Origin: Xiphydria camelus
Taxonomy: Eukaryota > Arthropoda > Insecta > Hymenoptera > Xiphydriidae
DNA: 64,000 bases
Direction of reading: 5' to 3'
Assembly (NCBI GenBank): GCA_963678675.1
Contig: OY783194.1
Location: 19,694,278 to 19,758,277, forward strand
Shown: positions 12,352 to 23,366 of the stretch, piece by piece
Position numbering within the stretch: the stretch's first letter is position 1
Layout of the letters: each line of letters starts with the position of its first letter
Translations under genes and position numbers: made by a program
The notes under the pieces: generated by a model
Told to the model about the DNA's origin: nothing
What the model saw: the letters and a program-made list of their open reading frames with translations, nothing else
Databases searched by the model: none

Positions 12352-12911
12352 GAGAAACGTTGGACCTTTAATCAAAAACCACTTGGTTCGTGCAAGAAAC
12401 GATGTCACTCAACTTTCATTTATTTGTCATTCCTGATGAGACTATTAGAGCTATCGTTACATACCTAAGCTCAAATTAAAGCTTAATCAATTTCCTACAA
12501 ACTTAATCCTATTGACTTTTTCTGTGGAACGCATCATTTTGCCGATATTCAACTCGGAACATGAAAAAAAAAAGAAATTTACACTTTTTGGAAAAAATGT
12601 TCTGTATTCGAAGCGCTGTATTTCAGTAACTATTTGACTTATAAAAGCAGTTTAGGTCTCATTTTATAGCAAATTTAATTTGATTTAAAAAAGGGATGTA
12701 TAAAATTTCTCCCAAAACGTATAGTTTAGGAGATATTGTTGAAAAATCGAAACAAGTGTGAAAAAATCATAGTTTTTCGACAATTACTCAGTTAGCACAG
12801 GGTTCTCAGGGTTGCAAATTTGGGTTTATACGTCCAATAGAGGTCTAAAACAAATAAGCAAAAAACCGCTAATACTCCATTTAATGTAGGTTCCATGTAA
12901 AGTTTGACTGG
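12352..12911. repeat. Right TIR of the Academ-like element
   Basis: Inverted copy of 6537-7012, starting about 100 bp after the stop codon and ending AAAGTTTGACTGG. It contains an extra ~80-bp block near 12690-12775 absent from the left TIR. Confidence 0.9.
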
Positions 12912-12914
12912 ACT

Positions 12915-13590
12915 ATATGTGCCACATAACCTTTAAAATGTTTAACATTCAATAATAAATTAAACCTATGTGAGCACTTCTAAAAATTTGTCAACGAAGA
13001 ACTCCCATGTGTATAATACATATACATATAGGATCTATTTATTTTACACATACGAGATATTCTTAAACCAACGACGATATGCTGTCCAATAGTAAGATAA
13101 CGTACCTAAAAATTGTTAAAAGTTTTAAAGAAATCGGCCAATTTATATATACCTGATAATATTTTCTTGGCATATGTCACATCACACAAATTGTAAAAGA
13201 TATCGTAGATTTATCTGTACGCCGCGAGCATACCTACTATATTTACATATGTATTAATTGCTATAGCTTGACACACACATAAACAGTGGTGCTTCTAATT
13301 ATAAATAAAACTTAAATACTTACATTATTTCTTATTGTGATTCCCAAGAAATAAATTATTATCGCAGAAGAATAAAAAAATTATAATAATTTTAAGCATA
13401 AATAATATTGGCTTACATTTTAAAACTGTTCTAGTAATTTAAATTAGATCTACCACATTCGATTAATTTTTTCACGTTGAAAATGAATTTCAACAAACCT
13501 CAATTATCATATCAGGTTTCTGAGAAAGTTTATATTACGTATCGAAAATCACGAATTTCGTGATTTTTATTATGCTGTAGAGATATTCAA
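12915..13590. other. AT-rich, nothing recognised
   Basis: No gene. A 23-bp near-perfect palindrome (AAAATCACGAATTTCGTG...) lies at 13545-13567. Confidence 0.5.
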
Positions 13591-13594
13591 CCCA

Positions 13595-13770
13595 GACAGA
13601 GCACAGAATATTTGAGCAACATTGCCATAAGATTACAATCTTGCAGTTGCACTTGCAACATTACAGAAAGATTGTGGAAATATTGCAATATTTTATTGCA
13701 GATGCAATATTTCAGAAAGAAGGAAACAAAATTGTAACGTTTGGTTACATCTACAGTAGGATATTTTATT
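13595..13770. repeat. Cluster of TTGCAATATT-type motifs (1 of 3)
   Basis: TTGCAATATT, TTGCAGATGCAATATT and shortened forms (TTGCAACATT) recur here in both orientations. Similar clusters occur at 19010-19090 and 33020-33165. The spacing is irregular, so it is not a simple tandem array. Confidence 0.6.
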
Positions 13771-13799
13771 GCAATATAATTAGCTAATTTCATAGATAA

Positions 13800-14810
13800 C
13801 CAAAGGGAGATTACACTGGGACAAATAGTTGCTCGTGTAGAAGAAATGTTTTCGCTAACTGATAACGGGGAAGAGACATTTGAAAAAGACATTTTGACTA
13901 AACATATAAATACGTTCTATGGACATAAATATTCAATAGAACAATGTTTTTTCAATTTTTATTAGCATTAGTTAACGTCAAAATGCAGTTAAAAGTGATT
14001 AATTTCACACGCAGCTATAGACGCATTATGATTGGTCGAATACATGGTACGTCACAGCTTTCCATTGTATGGTTGTATTGTCCAATCGCGCTTTCAGTAA
14101 TCTAACTTAAAATTAGTCTTACTATAGCGCTGTAATCGTAAGTAGACGGCAGTTTCAAGCCCATATCATTGAAAATAATGAACTGGCTATTTATTATAGT
14201 TACAACGTAAACAACTATAATCATACTTCTCACACTTGCACGATTTCTTATACACTTTAATGCATAGTCATTTATTAATATTACTGTTTTATACATAAAA
14301 AATAAGAATCTAACATAATCAATTACTTGTAAATTATTATTGGGCACTTACAAATGTTTTACCAATTATGTCACCAATTATCCGGTGGTAACAAGAAATT
14401 CTCTATTGGCTCTGCGCTTAACACAATTTAAATGACAAGAATTTCTATTAACCTGAACTAATACAACAATTTTACGCTTTTGCGGCCATTGTCAATATAG
14501 TCATGAGTATTACTACTCTTGGCTTCCGAGTGGTAACCGCGTCCAAAATTACTAATTTGTGAACGTTTCGTAAACATTGCAGTTTGCTTCATCAGGGTTA
14601 ATGACCTAAGCCTGATAATAAGCCGTCCCATACTGGGTACTTTTTTATACTGCTCACCCCCTCTAAACTTCTACTACCCCCTCCACCTTAGTAACCGATC
14701 AGTGCAGAACTGACTGGCGCGCAGCGCGCTAAAGCAATACAATTTTTATACGTATGCGATATTGACGAAGTATATCCCTGATAACCTGTATGTGATATCA
14801 ACTGTTAAGT
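13800..14810. other. No gene seen
   Basis: AT-rich sequence with no open frame or repeat I can support. Confidence 0.45.
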
Positions 14811-14819
14811 GACTTTAAA

Positions 14820-15180
14820 TAAGGTAGCAGAATGATAGCATCATGTTCCTAGCATTCAATTAAACTACGACAATATGCTACGATAATACTTACTTGATCT
14901 AAACACAATACAAAACCAGGCAAAGAATGTTAGCATAATATTTGGAATCAGAAAGCAATAAAACCATTGCAATGATATAATAAATGATGCTAAGAATCCG
15001 AAAAATACGATACTAATGCTAGCGTAATGTTTACAATTAACTAGCATTACATTTTGGGCATCAAATGCTAACATATCATCATGCATTTGATTACGTAATA
15101 GCGTAGCATCTTGCTAGTATCTTTTTCAGCAATATGAAAGTAATGTTCCATTATTCTGACTATCTGGAATGCTACGCTAC
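14820..15180. repeat. Second cluster of TGCTAGCAT-like motifs
   Basis: TGCTAGCGTAATG, ATGCTAAC, TTGCTAGTAT, GCTACGCTA and relatives recur over ~350 bp, as they do near 4900-5030. The two clusters may be decayed copies of one AT-rich repeat family. Confidence 0.5.
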
Positions 15181-15623
15181 TTCTTTTTATATTCTGTTTC
15201 AAATAACAGTTATTAATTTGCTAATACTATAGAAAGAATGACTTATAAGCAAAATCCTCTTACAGAAGTATCAATCTAGAAATAAATTACTTTTCTATAA
15301 GAAAAAAAAAGTTCGTGTCTCTTCCCCATTGTTATCCCTACAACAAGGTTCAAAATTGTAAGTCAATGTCTAAATGCGAATAAATAAAATAATATATACT
15401 TTCTTACTGCAAATATGCATTTGAGTTCTTCAGCAAAATGTCTTCATATATGAATTTTTACTTCAACTAAAGCATATAAATGCTATTAAAACTTAAATTC
15501 TTGTTTGAAAAATAATATGTTTGATGAGCAATTATTTCTCTCGGTATATCTATGGAGTTGCATTTTAATGAAAATTTCAACATTATTAACGGTTCTTATG
15601 AAATAAATTACAAAATTATAAGA

Positions 15624-15705
15624 GGCGTTGATAGCTGAAGTGGTAAACAAACTAACTTTTTAAATAACCGGTTGCGGGTTGAAGTCCCGTCGGATTGATT
15701 TCTTT
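15624..15705 (+). other. tRNA-like (tRNA-derived) sequence
   Basis: An A-box-like TAGCTGAAGTGGT is followed 35-40 bp later by a B-box-like GGGTTGAAGTCCC. A five-pair T-stem (GCGGG with CCCGT, one wobble) encloses TTGAAGT. A T-run that could end pol III transcription follows. The acceptor stem does not pair well, so this is a tRNA-derived sequence or SINE head, not a functional tRNA. It lies just outside the foldback element that starts at 15741. Confidence 0.5.
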
Positions 15706-16392
15706 TTTTTATGTTTCAGCAATATGTCAATGGCAAATATTATACAATCTGTCCCTTTCAATACACGCCAGCGTAGCACATTGCATATCGGTTGGCGCTA
15801 TCGGATCCAAGATGGTTCCCTAAAATTCTGTGACAATACCGACAGCCCGGACACGAACCAAATAGCGGGGACTATAATAATAGCGCAATTAAAATGAAAA
15901 ATCGTTTTCTCTTAAACTACTTTAGATAATTACTTGAAATTTTGCACACTGATAAAGCAATGTTTACACTATCGAATAAATATTTGCTTGAGGTGAAATT
16001 GTTTTAAAAAATGTATTTTGCATTAATTTTTTTAAAACAATTGCAATTTTTCTTGCGGTCTTCACGCTATAAAAAAATGAAACTTACATCAATTCATGCG
16101 GCAAACGTTGGCCTTTTATAATCTGCAAAGAGAACTTTGTACTTTTTCTCCATTCCGGAGATACGAAATTGTTTGTTACGCGGTGCGCTCGTAGATCGCG
16201 CGGCGCGCTCCGCTACTGGCGTCCGCGGCAACTTGATGGCCGCGCAAACTTGAGCAAAAACCGTTTGAACTTGCATGAACATGATTTTCCGAGTTTGGCA
16301 AACATACACAGTTTTCTTGTCAGTTTGCTGATGGTGCTCGTGCGGTATACTTGCTTAAAAACTATTCGGTGTTTCAATATCATTTAGTGAAA

Positions 16393-16612
16393 ATCTTTCG
16401 ACCGAAGGAATGTTGTAATCCTTTGAAAAGGAAAGGTCATAATTGTGTTCGTCATAAGTTGTTCCTCGCGCGTTACTGCCAAGTGGAATAAAAAATTCGA
16501 AGAATACATTGATCGATATATTTGTCAAATATGTCGTAAGGACATGTATAATGATGTTAAAATTGCTTCAGATGTAGAAAATGAAGACCCAAGCACCCAA
16601 GACCCAAGATAG
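16393..16612 (+). pseudogene. Zinc-finger first exon in the left arm (decayed copy)
   Basis: Mirror copy of the minus-strand exon at 17403-17609. It encodes KECCNPLKRKGHNC and, after a one-base frameshift, KWNKKFEEYIDRYICQICRK. The ATG has been lost (AAAATCTTT instead of AAAATGGTT), and the splice donor is altered to AGCACCCAAGAC. The same frameshift exists in the right arm, so it predates the arm duplication or was homogenised by gene conversion. Confidence 0.55.
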
Positions 16613-16619
16613 TTAATAC

Positions 16620-16777
16620 CGATAATTAATTGCTATACTGTAATACCTTCCAGGGAACGAATTGAATTTTTAACTGAATGTAAATATTGGATTTGAACAG
16701 TGAACAGTTATAATTACTTGGAAGTTTATTCGTGGTTCACTATTAAAGAAGGTGTTACAGTATAACAATTAATTATA
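16620..16777. repeat. Small inverted repeat between the arms
   Basis: ATAATTAATTGCTATACTG and its complement (one side with a mismatch) bound a 158-bp segment with no coding potential. It adjoins the nested MITE at 16796. Confidence 0.65.
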
Positions 16778-16795
16778 CAATAAAATATAAAAATA

Positions 16796-17387
16796 ACACA
16801 GGTTTACAACAAAAAAAAAAGTCCGGACTATTTGACCGGACCATGGTATTCCGAGGTATTTTTGCGTCCTGAATCCGATCCCGAGGTCATCTGAGCCCCA
16901 TCACGTCAGAAAAACGAGATTTCGAAATAAATAAATAAGGAAATGGGACTGCCCTGAGCAGCACCCAGAGCATGACTCCAAGGTTCTAAGGCCATTACGG
17001 TCAGTGCTGGGTCCACTGTCACAGTGAACGGATCGCCGGAATTGGATGCCTTGACAGGGAGATCGTAATCCGCGAGATACAACGATCATGGCAACATTTT
17101 ATCCACTGGGGTGGTTCTGTGATAGTCCCGGTCGAGATTTAGGACTCCATTCCAATGTTTGGAAGATATTCAAGACCTAAACAGCTACCCTCCAACTCAA
17201 CAGGTCGCTTGAGAAATTGTCCCGGATCCAGTTCCAAAAAATGGTCATTTTAACCTCTAAATGACCTTGAAATCTCATTTTTCTGACGTGATGGGGCTCA
17301 GATGACCTCGGGATCGGATTCAAGACGCAAAAATACCTCGGAATACCATGGTCAAATAGTCCGGACTTTTTTTTTGTAAACCTGTGT
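16796..17387. mobile_element. Nested MITE with ~115-bp TIRs
   Basis: TIRs start ACACAGGTTTACAA and include GTCCGGACTATTTGAC and GAGGTCATCTGAGCCCC. The arms are near-identical, so the copy is young. It sits just beyond the splice donor of the minus-strand exon, so it is inside what would be the first intron. Confidence 0.85.
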
Positions 17388-17402
17388 AATTAGTAAACTC
17401 AC

Positions 17403-17609
17403 TTCGTGCTTGGGTCTTCATTTTCTACATTTGAAGCAATTTTAACATCATTATACATGTCTTTACGACATATCTGACAAATATATCGATCAATGTATTC
17501 TTCGAATTTTTTATTCCACTTGGCGGTAACGCGCGAGGAACAACTTATGACGAACACAATTATGACCTTTCTTTTTCAAAGGATTACAACATTCCTTCGG
17601 TCGAACCAT
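17403..17609 (-). pseudogene. First exon of an unidentified transposon gene with splice donor
   Basis: From ATG at 17609 (minus strand) the frame reads MVRPKECCNPLKKKGHNC... A single-base loss near GCGCGTTACC shifts it; the next frame gives KWNKKFEEYIDRYICQICRK. The exon ends ...AGCACGAA|GTGAGT, a good splice donor at 17402. A short paired-Cys head followed by CxxC is typical of N-terminal exons of several insect transposon genes, but I cannot name the family. The rest of the gene is missing. Confidence 0.55.
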
Positions 17610-18683
17610 TTTCACTTAATGATATTGAAACACCGAATAGTTTTTACGCAAGTATACCGCATGAGCACCATCAGCAAACTGACAAGAAAACTGTGTATGT
17701 TTGCCAAACTCGGAAAATCATGTTCATGCAAGTTCAAACGGTTTTTGCTCAAGTTTGCGCGGCCATCAAGATGCCGCGGACGCCAGTAGCGGAGCGCGCC
17801 GCGCGATCTACGAGCGCACCGCGTAACAAACAATTTCGTATCTCCGGAATGGAGAAAAAGTACAAAGTTCTCTTTGCAGATTATAAAAGGCCAACGTTTG
17901 CCGCATGAATTTATGTAAGTTCCATTTTTTTATAGCGTGAAGAACGCATGAAAAATTGCAATTGTTTTAAAAAAATTAATGCAAAATTCATTTTTTTCAA
18001 CAATTTCAGCTCAAGCAAATATTTATTCGATAGTGTAAACATTGCTTTATCAGTGTGCAAAATTTTAAGTAATTGTCTAAAGTAGTTTAAGAGAAAACGA
18101 TTTTTCAATTTAATCGCGCTTCAAAGTTTGATTGTTAATAACATTAACAAATAACGGAATTTTCACGAAATATTAATACGGTAACGTAAGTGCCATACTC
18201 CCTTCGTAATAGAGTTATTATTTTCGAAATCCGCGATTTAGTGGAAATTTCGAGTCCGACTTGGCATGGCTTGACTCAGATGTCTCCTTTCCTGCTCTTC
18301 ATGCACCAGCAACCAGAGAAAAATGACACTGCTTCCGTTCACTATCTTGATTATTTAAAAAAAATCCAAACGATTATCAAGCTAGCTGTCAGAGCGTCTG
18401 TCACATTCACCACTAGGTATTGATATGGCCGATGTTTTTCGGACTGAAACATCTATTTGGTTCGTGTCCCTGCTATTTGGTTCGAGTCCGGGCTGTCGGT
18501 ATTGTCACCGAATTTTACGGAACCATCTTGGAATTTTAGGGAACCATCTTGGATCCGATAGCGCCAACCGATATGCCATGTGCTACGCTGGCGTGTATTG
18601 AAAGGGACAGATTGTATAGTGCTCTAAAACAGTTTTTCATCAACTTTTCCGTAGTATAAAATATGAATACGTTTATGCATATG

Positions 18684-18931
18684 GGGTCTTTGACTCAGGA
18701 TAGTAATAGTTGGTATAGCCTAGTTTGTCAATACTTATTCTGCTGACCAATGAACGATCAACGGGATAAATTTTAAACAATCCTGCTTCTTTGAGAGCAG
18801 CTGATAATCGCGTAAGATAAGGAGAATGTAGGGGTCGGCCAATACTTGTCCCGACGTTCCTTTGTTTATCAGTAGAATAAGTATTTACAAATTAGACCAC
18901 ACCAAATATTATTATCCTGAGCAAAAGACCC
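18684..18931. mobile_element. 248-bp MITE
   Basis: TIRs of about 65 bp begin GGGTCTTTGACTCAGGATA (left) and its imperfect complement (right). No coding content. The target duplication is unclear. Confidence 0.75.
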
Positions 18932-19009
18932 TGTATATCATGGAAATATTACCACACGGTTGCAAAGATATGTACAAAAGTAGACATTTGAAGATTACTG
19001 TAAGATCCC

Positions 19010-19090
19010 TGTAACATTGCAGCTAACGCCGTATAAAGAAATTGTAATATTTCAAATTTTGCAAAATTACATTGTTGCAATCTTTCTATA
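19010..19090. repeat. TTGCAATATT-type cluster (2 of 3)
   Basis: ATTGTAATATTTC, TTGCAAAATTAC and TTGTTGCAATC occur within 80 bp. Weaker than the other two clusters. Confidence 0.4.
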
Positions 19091-19408
19091 ATATTAAATA
19101 ATGAGAGAAATAGCTTTTTTTTAGAAACTTCAGCTAAACTACCTTAAGAGGCCGACATACCAGGCCCACTAGTTTCTCCTGCGGGGCAGCGGTGAGACGA
19201 GGTAATGTCAAAACGCTAGAAGGGGGTGGAGCTACGCGAGGTTAGCGATGTTGCCGAATGCATGCAGTGTGGACACGGTCCGGTTAGGTTAGGTCTTACG
19301 CCGGCCTCAGTGGCGAGAGCATAGCTCGCTCCCGTTTAGACCGGGATACCGCGTCACGCGCGCGTTCCAAGTGTCTCCGGGATTGGCGTACGTCATGTCA
19401 CCAATGCT

Positions 19409-19482
19409 TCGATAGCGCAACGGTTAAGTTGCCGGGTTGGGGGTCTCGATGTCGCGGGTTCAATTCTTGTTGGGATTTTTTT
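19409..19482 (+). other. tRNA-like sequence in the left arm
   Basis: A-box-like TAGCGCAACGGTTAAG and B-box-like GCGGGTTCAATTC are about 40 bp apart. The D-stem GCAAC/GTTGC pairs perfectly, and the T-stem pairs through G-U wobbles (GCGGG with CTTGT). The acceptor stem does not pair. A T-run follows. tRNA-derived rather than a working tRNA. Confidence 0.5.
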
Positions 19483-19694
19483 TTATTAACTTTTTTCATT
19501 CGATTACAACCTTTTCTTGTTATAGAAAGTGGTTTACATTATCGAATAAAATAAGAGTTTCAATTTTTTTCATAGTTTTACGTTATTTTCTTCCTCGTTG
19601 AGGTGAACCAATATTATTAGAAAGAACAGTTGGAAGCATCGTTGCATTTTTTATTCTTACATTTCGTCATGGGAATTTTTGGCTGCCGAAGATT

Positions 19695-19802
19695 TTATAC
19701 ACGATTTTTTGGATAATAATTGTCGAAAAAACATTTGAAGCACACCGTATTTTGACACCATGAACATTTGACGAATGGAACTTTGCCACACGCACATTTA
19801 CA
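19695..19802 (-). pseudogene. Fragment of pogo-like transposase C-terminal finger
   Basis: The minus strand encodes CKCACGKVPFVKCSWCQNT then VCFKCFFDNYYP and a stop. The Cys spacing and FF..Y ending match the C-terminal finger of the pogo-like transposase at 63085-63201 (CHICGDIAVITCAWCKKQLC...FFTEYHY). So this foldback element seems to derive from an element of that family, keeping only the end of the gene. Confidence 0.6.
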
Positions 19803-20011
19803 CTTTAAAAGCGTTATGGGAAAACAAATTTCATTGACATTTTCGAAAAACGGCCTGGTTGGCAATAATATTGGTTCACCTCAACGAGGAAGAAAAAATA
19901 ACGTAAAACTATAAAAACAATTGAAACTTTTATTTTATTCGATAATGTAAACCACTTTCTATAACAAGAAGGGATTGTATAATCGAATGAAAAAAGTTAA
20001 TAAAAAAAAAA

Positions 20012-20090
20012 ACCCGACAAGACTTGAACCCGCGACATCGAGACTCCCAGCCCGGCAACTTAACCGTTGCGCTATCGAAGCATTGGTAAC
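20012..20090 (-). other. tRNA-like sequence in the right arm
   Basis: Inverted copy of 19409-19482 with a B-box GCGGGTTCAAGTC slightly closer to consensus, the same GCAAC/GTTGC stem, and a T-run after it on the minus strand. Confidence 0.5.
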
Positions 20091-21196
20091 ATTATGCACG
20101 CCAATCCCGAAGACACTTGGAACACGCGCGCGACGCTATTCCAAGAAGTTTTCAAGACAAAATCGATTTGACATCTGCCGGGGTCCCCTTGTGAGATACG
20201 CCCTTACGTGATAAGACCGACGATATTCTGCTATTCGTGGCGGAGACAAATCTGACAACCCCGCAGTCCGTACGTAGTGAAGACGCTAGATGGAAGCATT
20301 ACTCGGCTGATAAAAGTAGACGAGTAATAGGTTTGAAATAAAGGTTTTCTGCAATGGGCTTTCAGAAATCTTTCGTGCAAAAGGTGGTAGTACCTTGTAC
20401 AAGGTTTATTTTAGGGTCCCATAGAAGAATTCATTTCAATACTTTGATTGTTTCCGCGTTTACAACTTGTAAAATATAGGTATATTTGTGAGGTCGCCGA
20501 TGGATTACAACAAAGAAATTTATTTTTTTTTTTCTATAGGGCCCTAGATTTATGTTTTTTAAGTGTGGTGGCGAAAAGTACAAAAGGTTCTTATGCACCA
20601 TGTTGGAATTATCGCTTTACAGCCGCGACAACTTTTCGGGCGTTTCCAGACGGGGTGTGTCGGCCTCTTAAGGTATTACTTCCCTAGTAATCGGACTGAA
20701 AAGTTGACGCGTTCGGGGACGTATCGACCATTAAGTTCCCCCTATACCTCAAAGCGAACTTTTTGTCCATGCCTGTACATCTTGGGCATCTACGCATACA
20801 TGTATTCCGTGAAAGGATAGACTCGCACACAAGCATAGGTTGGCGCGCAGAGATGTAGCAGCATTGTTTGGGGCATCAGTAGTCCATACAGTAAAAATTG
20901 GTGTGAAAAATTGGGGAAAAGTGTGACAAAATGGAAAGAGTAAAGTTCAAAGGCAAATATATAAAGAAAAAACAATTGGAGAAGCGACTAAAGGCTGTTG
21001 CAGCGACGACTCGTGCAAAAATTGAAAAAAAAAGGAGAGGGCAGATGGAGAAACGTCAAATAACCTCTCAATTGGAGCACGACTGGTGGATGTATCTTTT
21101 ATAAGTGATGAGTTACATTGCTGCAAGTGCAACAAAGACATTTTTTTGAGAAGAATTGTGAAAGAGAAATTGATAGGATTAAATACAATTTTCCAC

Positions 21197-21606
21197 GTAA
21201 GAGTTCCATGCGGAAGCCGGTTACGACTAGACGCGTCGCGGATCGATCGCGGGAAACAGTGCCGATACAGCGATAATACAGGATACTCGCAGCGAATTTT
21301 CGGATCAGGGGAGAGCAGAGCGTGCCGCCAGTAAGAACACGCAAGGAAAGAGAGGGGACTGCTCTAGACTTCAAAGGAGGGCTTCAAAAAAGTTCAAAGA
21401 AAAAGTGAGGTTAGGGGAAGATGGTCAGAGAAAGAGGAGGAGGGGCACGCGGGGAGGACGATTCGGGCGCCGTCGGATCAGGAGAGGCGGAGAAGGCCGA
21501 GGGGACAACGGGAAGACCGACCGAGGCGCCAGAAGGAAAGCGGAAGAGAGGCAGACCAAGAAGCGCGAACAGAGATGGCGCGGCTGCGGCCACGGGGGTT
21601 TTGGAC
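21197..21606. mobile_element. 410-bp GC-rich insertion with 16-bp target duplication
   Basis: AAATACAATTTTCCAC occurs at 21181-21196 and again at 21607-21622. Removing the stretch between them plus one copy makes exon 1 continuous (TIFH followed by ISYEHC). A perfect 16-bp duplication is typical of LINE-type retroposition. The insert is much more GC- and purine-rich than its surroundings and has no polyA tail or TIR. A plus frame at 21421-21633 contains KRKRGRPRSA, an AT-hook core. It may be a truncated retroposon or a retrocopy of part of a host mRNA. Confidence 0.75.
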
Positions 21607-21925
21607 AAATACAATTTTCCACATCTCGTATGAACACTGCTCAACTATCACTCAAGTGACAACTGGAACAATTCACAAAACAGACGGAAATCACAAGCAT
21701 TCAGATTTCAATACAAAAGCAGTACTGGGTACGTTCTTTCATTCAACATGTGTATATTAGACTGATCCAAAAAAAAAAGCTTTTATAATAAATTCTCTTG
21801 GCGGGCACTTAAGGGGGGGGGGGGGTTGTAGGGTGTACAAATAATTTTTTGAAGTGAAACTTCTTGGCGGAGGGTACTGAATGCGCGCCCGAGGAGACGA
21901 AAAACCGTAACGAAACCCACACTCC

Positions 21926-22043
21926 ACCGCTCTCGACCGTGTCTCACTCATACAGCGCTCTCGACCCTGTCCCAATACACCGCTGTCAACTCTGCCCCAT
22001 TCCGTCGCCCGCTATCCTGCCCCATTCCACCGCTCCCGACCGT
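21926..22043. repeat. ~25-bp degenerate tandem repeat
   Basis: About five units of the form CACCGCTCTCGACCGTGTCCCAATA/C, diverging by several bases each. GC-rich, within the Tc1-like element. Confidence 0.7.
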
Positions 22044-22689
22044 GCGTACGTTAAAGCCATGTGTTGACTTTGCGAGGCTGGCTCGCGAAGCCACTGCGTG
22101 AAGCGTGCCACGTGTTGGATAGCCTTGCCTAGTGAAGCTGCCGCCGTTCGTTTGTCTACATATTCCGAAGCAAAAATGTCTTAAGGCTGCCTTGCGCGGC
22201 GGCCTCGCAAGCAAGCCTCGCAAAATATGTGTTCCGTCGCAAAGGGGACTTCTACGTCATTTCTTACCGCTCACTATTATCGCAACCTAAGTAACGCACT
22301 AATCTAGATCTAATCTGTACATCGGTCGCAACAGCGAGGCGGGCGGTATGTTTTGGTGAATGGGGGTTGCGAATGCGTTCGCAGTCCCACACCTTTCCCT
22401 CAAAACAACCTCGCAGTGTATCTAATTGTAAACCACGGCTACATCACGGAATTACTGTATCTCTTTGAATCCAATATAATCACCAGTAATATTGTGAGTG
22501 CAGTGTTAAATCATTTCAACTAACCCCGCGATACGGTTTAAAACCACCACACCACATTTTCGGTCACTAGTCGCGTCACGCAGCAGTGCCTTCGGGATTG
22601 ACGACCTCGAGGAGATCTACTCTTGATCGCACATGTTATAGTTATTAATTTCAAACTGAAGAATAAATGAAGCAAAAATCAATCGCGGT

Positions 22690-23354
22690 TTAGACTGTGC
22701 AGAGGGGGTCTGGTTTGTGTTGCTCGAGAGGGTTTCTTCGGGCAATGGAAGCCATTGTTCATATTAAGAGGCAACGCAGTGTCGCACCTCCACTAAGAGG
22801 ACTGTTTAGGCTCACCATAAATCTAGCGTTTAGGACCCTTTTTGGGCGTCTCCTTGGGAGAAGCCAGACTAGAGGGCTCAGAGTTACTTGTGCGTTGTTT
22901 GTATTTCGTTTGTCGCATTTTTAGTTTTCCGGATCTTACCGCGTCGAGTGGCCAGCCATACAGAGCTCGTGTAGTCTGCGATCGGAGTCGCGACTTTTCT
23001 CGAGTAACCACCGTTCATGTACATTCTTTCGCGCGCGTGTGTGTGTTAATTTATAATTATTATAGCAAAAAAGGCCACAGAACGGTCGAAATAGTACAGT
23101 GACAGGCAACATGTTAAATAAACTTTCCATTTCGTAAACGTCAATGAACACTGAACATTCTTTCGCGTGTGTGTTATATTGAAATTATTATGGCAAAAAC
23201 AGGAAAACAACGGGCAAAAAAGTTTCGTGAGAGGCAACGTGTAAAGAAAGCGATGACGAAGGTACTACCTAAAACTAGTACAGAACGAAATCGAGGATGG
23301 AGAGAAAGAATTAAATTCACACAATCAAACATTGATGAATCTGAGCATAGTTGA
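22690..23354 (+). pseudogene. Promoter-like region and 54-codon first exon of an unknown gene
   Basis: An ATG at 23190 opens a basic 54-residue frame (MAKTGKQRAKKFRERQRVKK..., with KTSTERNRGWRER) ending at TGA 23352-23354. Heads of this type (RxxxFRERxR, TSxERxRxWRER) occur at the start of several insect transposon proteins, but I cannot assign a family. A ~50-bp segment before the ATG (ACATTCTTTCGCG, ATTATTATRGCAAAAA) is a direct repeat of 23020-23070. A palindrome begins right after the frame, so the gene is cut off. Confidence 0.35.
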
Positions 23355-23366
23355 GGGTGAAAAAAA

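Larger units (their letters stand above)
6537..12911 (+). mobile_element. Academ-like DNA transposon, complete but broken
   Basis: A 6.4-kb element bounded by long TIRs that start CCAGTCAAACTTTACA. It holds one plus-strand gene with a DDE-type transposase region, a FEN1/XPG-like nuclease region and a C-terminal Cys-rich module. That combination is what I know of the Academ superfamily (AcademX lineage), which makes 3-4 bp target duplications. No clean duplication remains: GGC on the left and GAC on the right is the best fit if the end is CAGTCA. The element at 58956-59945 also starts CAGTCA, with a clear ACA duplication. The Academ name is inferred from architecture. Confidence 0.75.
15741..18618. 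mobile_element. Foldback element with ~0.9-1.2 kb inverted arms
   Basis: Left arm 15741-16610 and right arm 17403-18618 are near-identical inverted copies, both ending TATACAATCTGTCCC. The right arm has an extra ~300-bp block (about 18120-18430) and a local duplication of GCTATTTGGTTCG. Each arm has an open frame of ~71 codons (16094-16309 minus, 17693-17908 plus) differing at one residue, and, further in, a transposon-like first exon pointing inward. The centre holds a small inverted repeat and a nested MITE. No transposase is present. Confidence 0.85.
19140..20675. mobile_element. Foldback element with tRNA-like sequences in both arms
   Basis: The outer ends TACCTTAAGAGGCCGACA and the complement bound 1.54 kb. 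Inner arms (about 19330-19640 and 19862-20160) are near-identical and contain the same tRNA-like segment in opposite orientation. The ~220-bp centre encodes the end of a transposase finger on the minus strand (19695-19802). TTAA lies inside both ends (19144-19147 and 20668-20671) with complementary flanks, so TTAA could be part of the TIR or the target site. Confidence 0.8.

Noticed and set aside
16094..17908. 71-residue frames nearly identical in both foldback arms
   Set aside because: Conservation is explained by the recent inverted duplication; no homologue recognised and both strands are open. Recorded as an observation only.
21405..21659. Several overlapping open frames on both strands
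   Set aside because: They result from high GC and low stop-codon density in the inserted segment; only the AT-hook-like frame is mentioned, and with caution.
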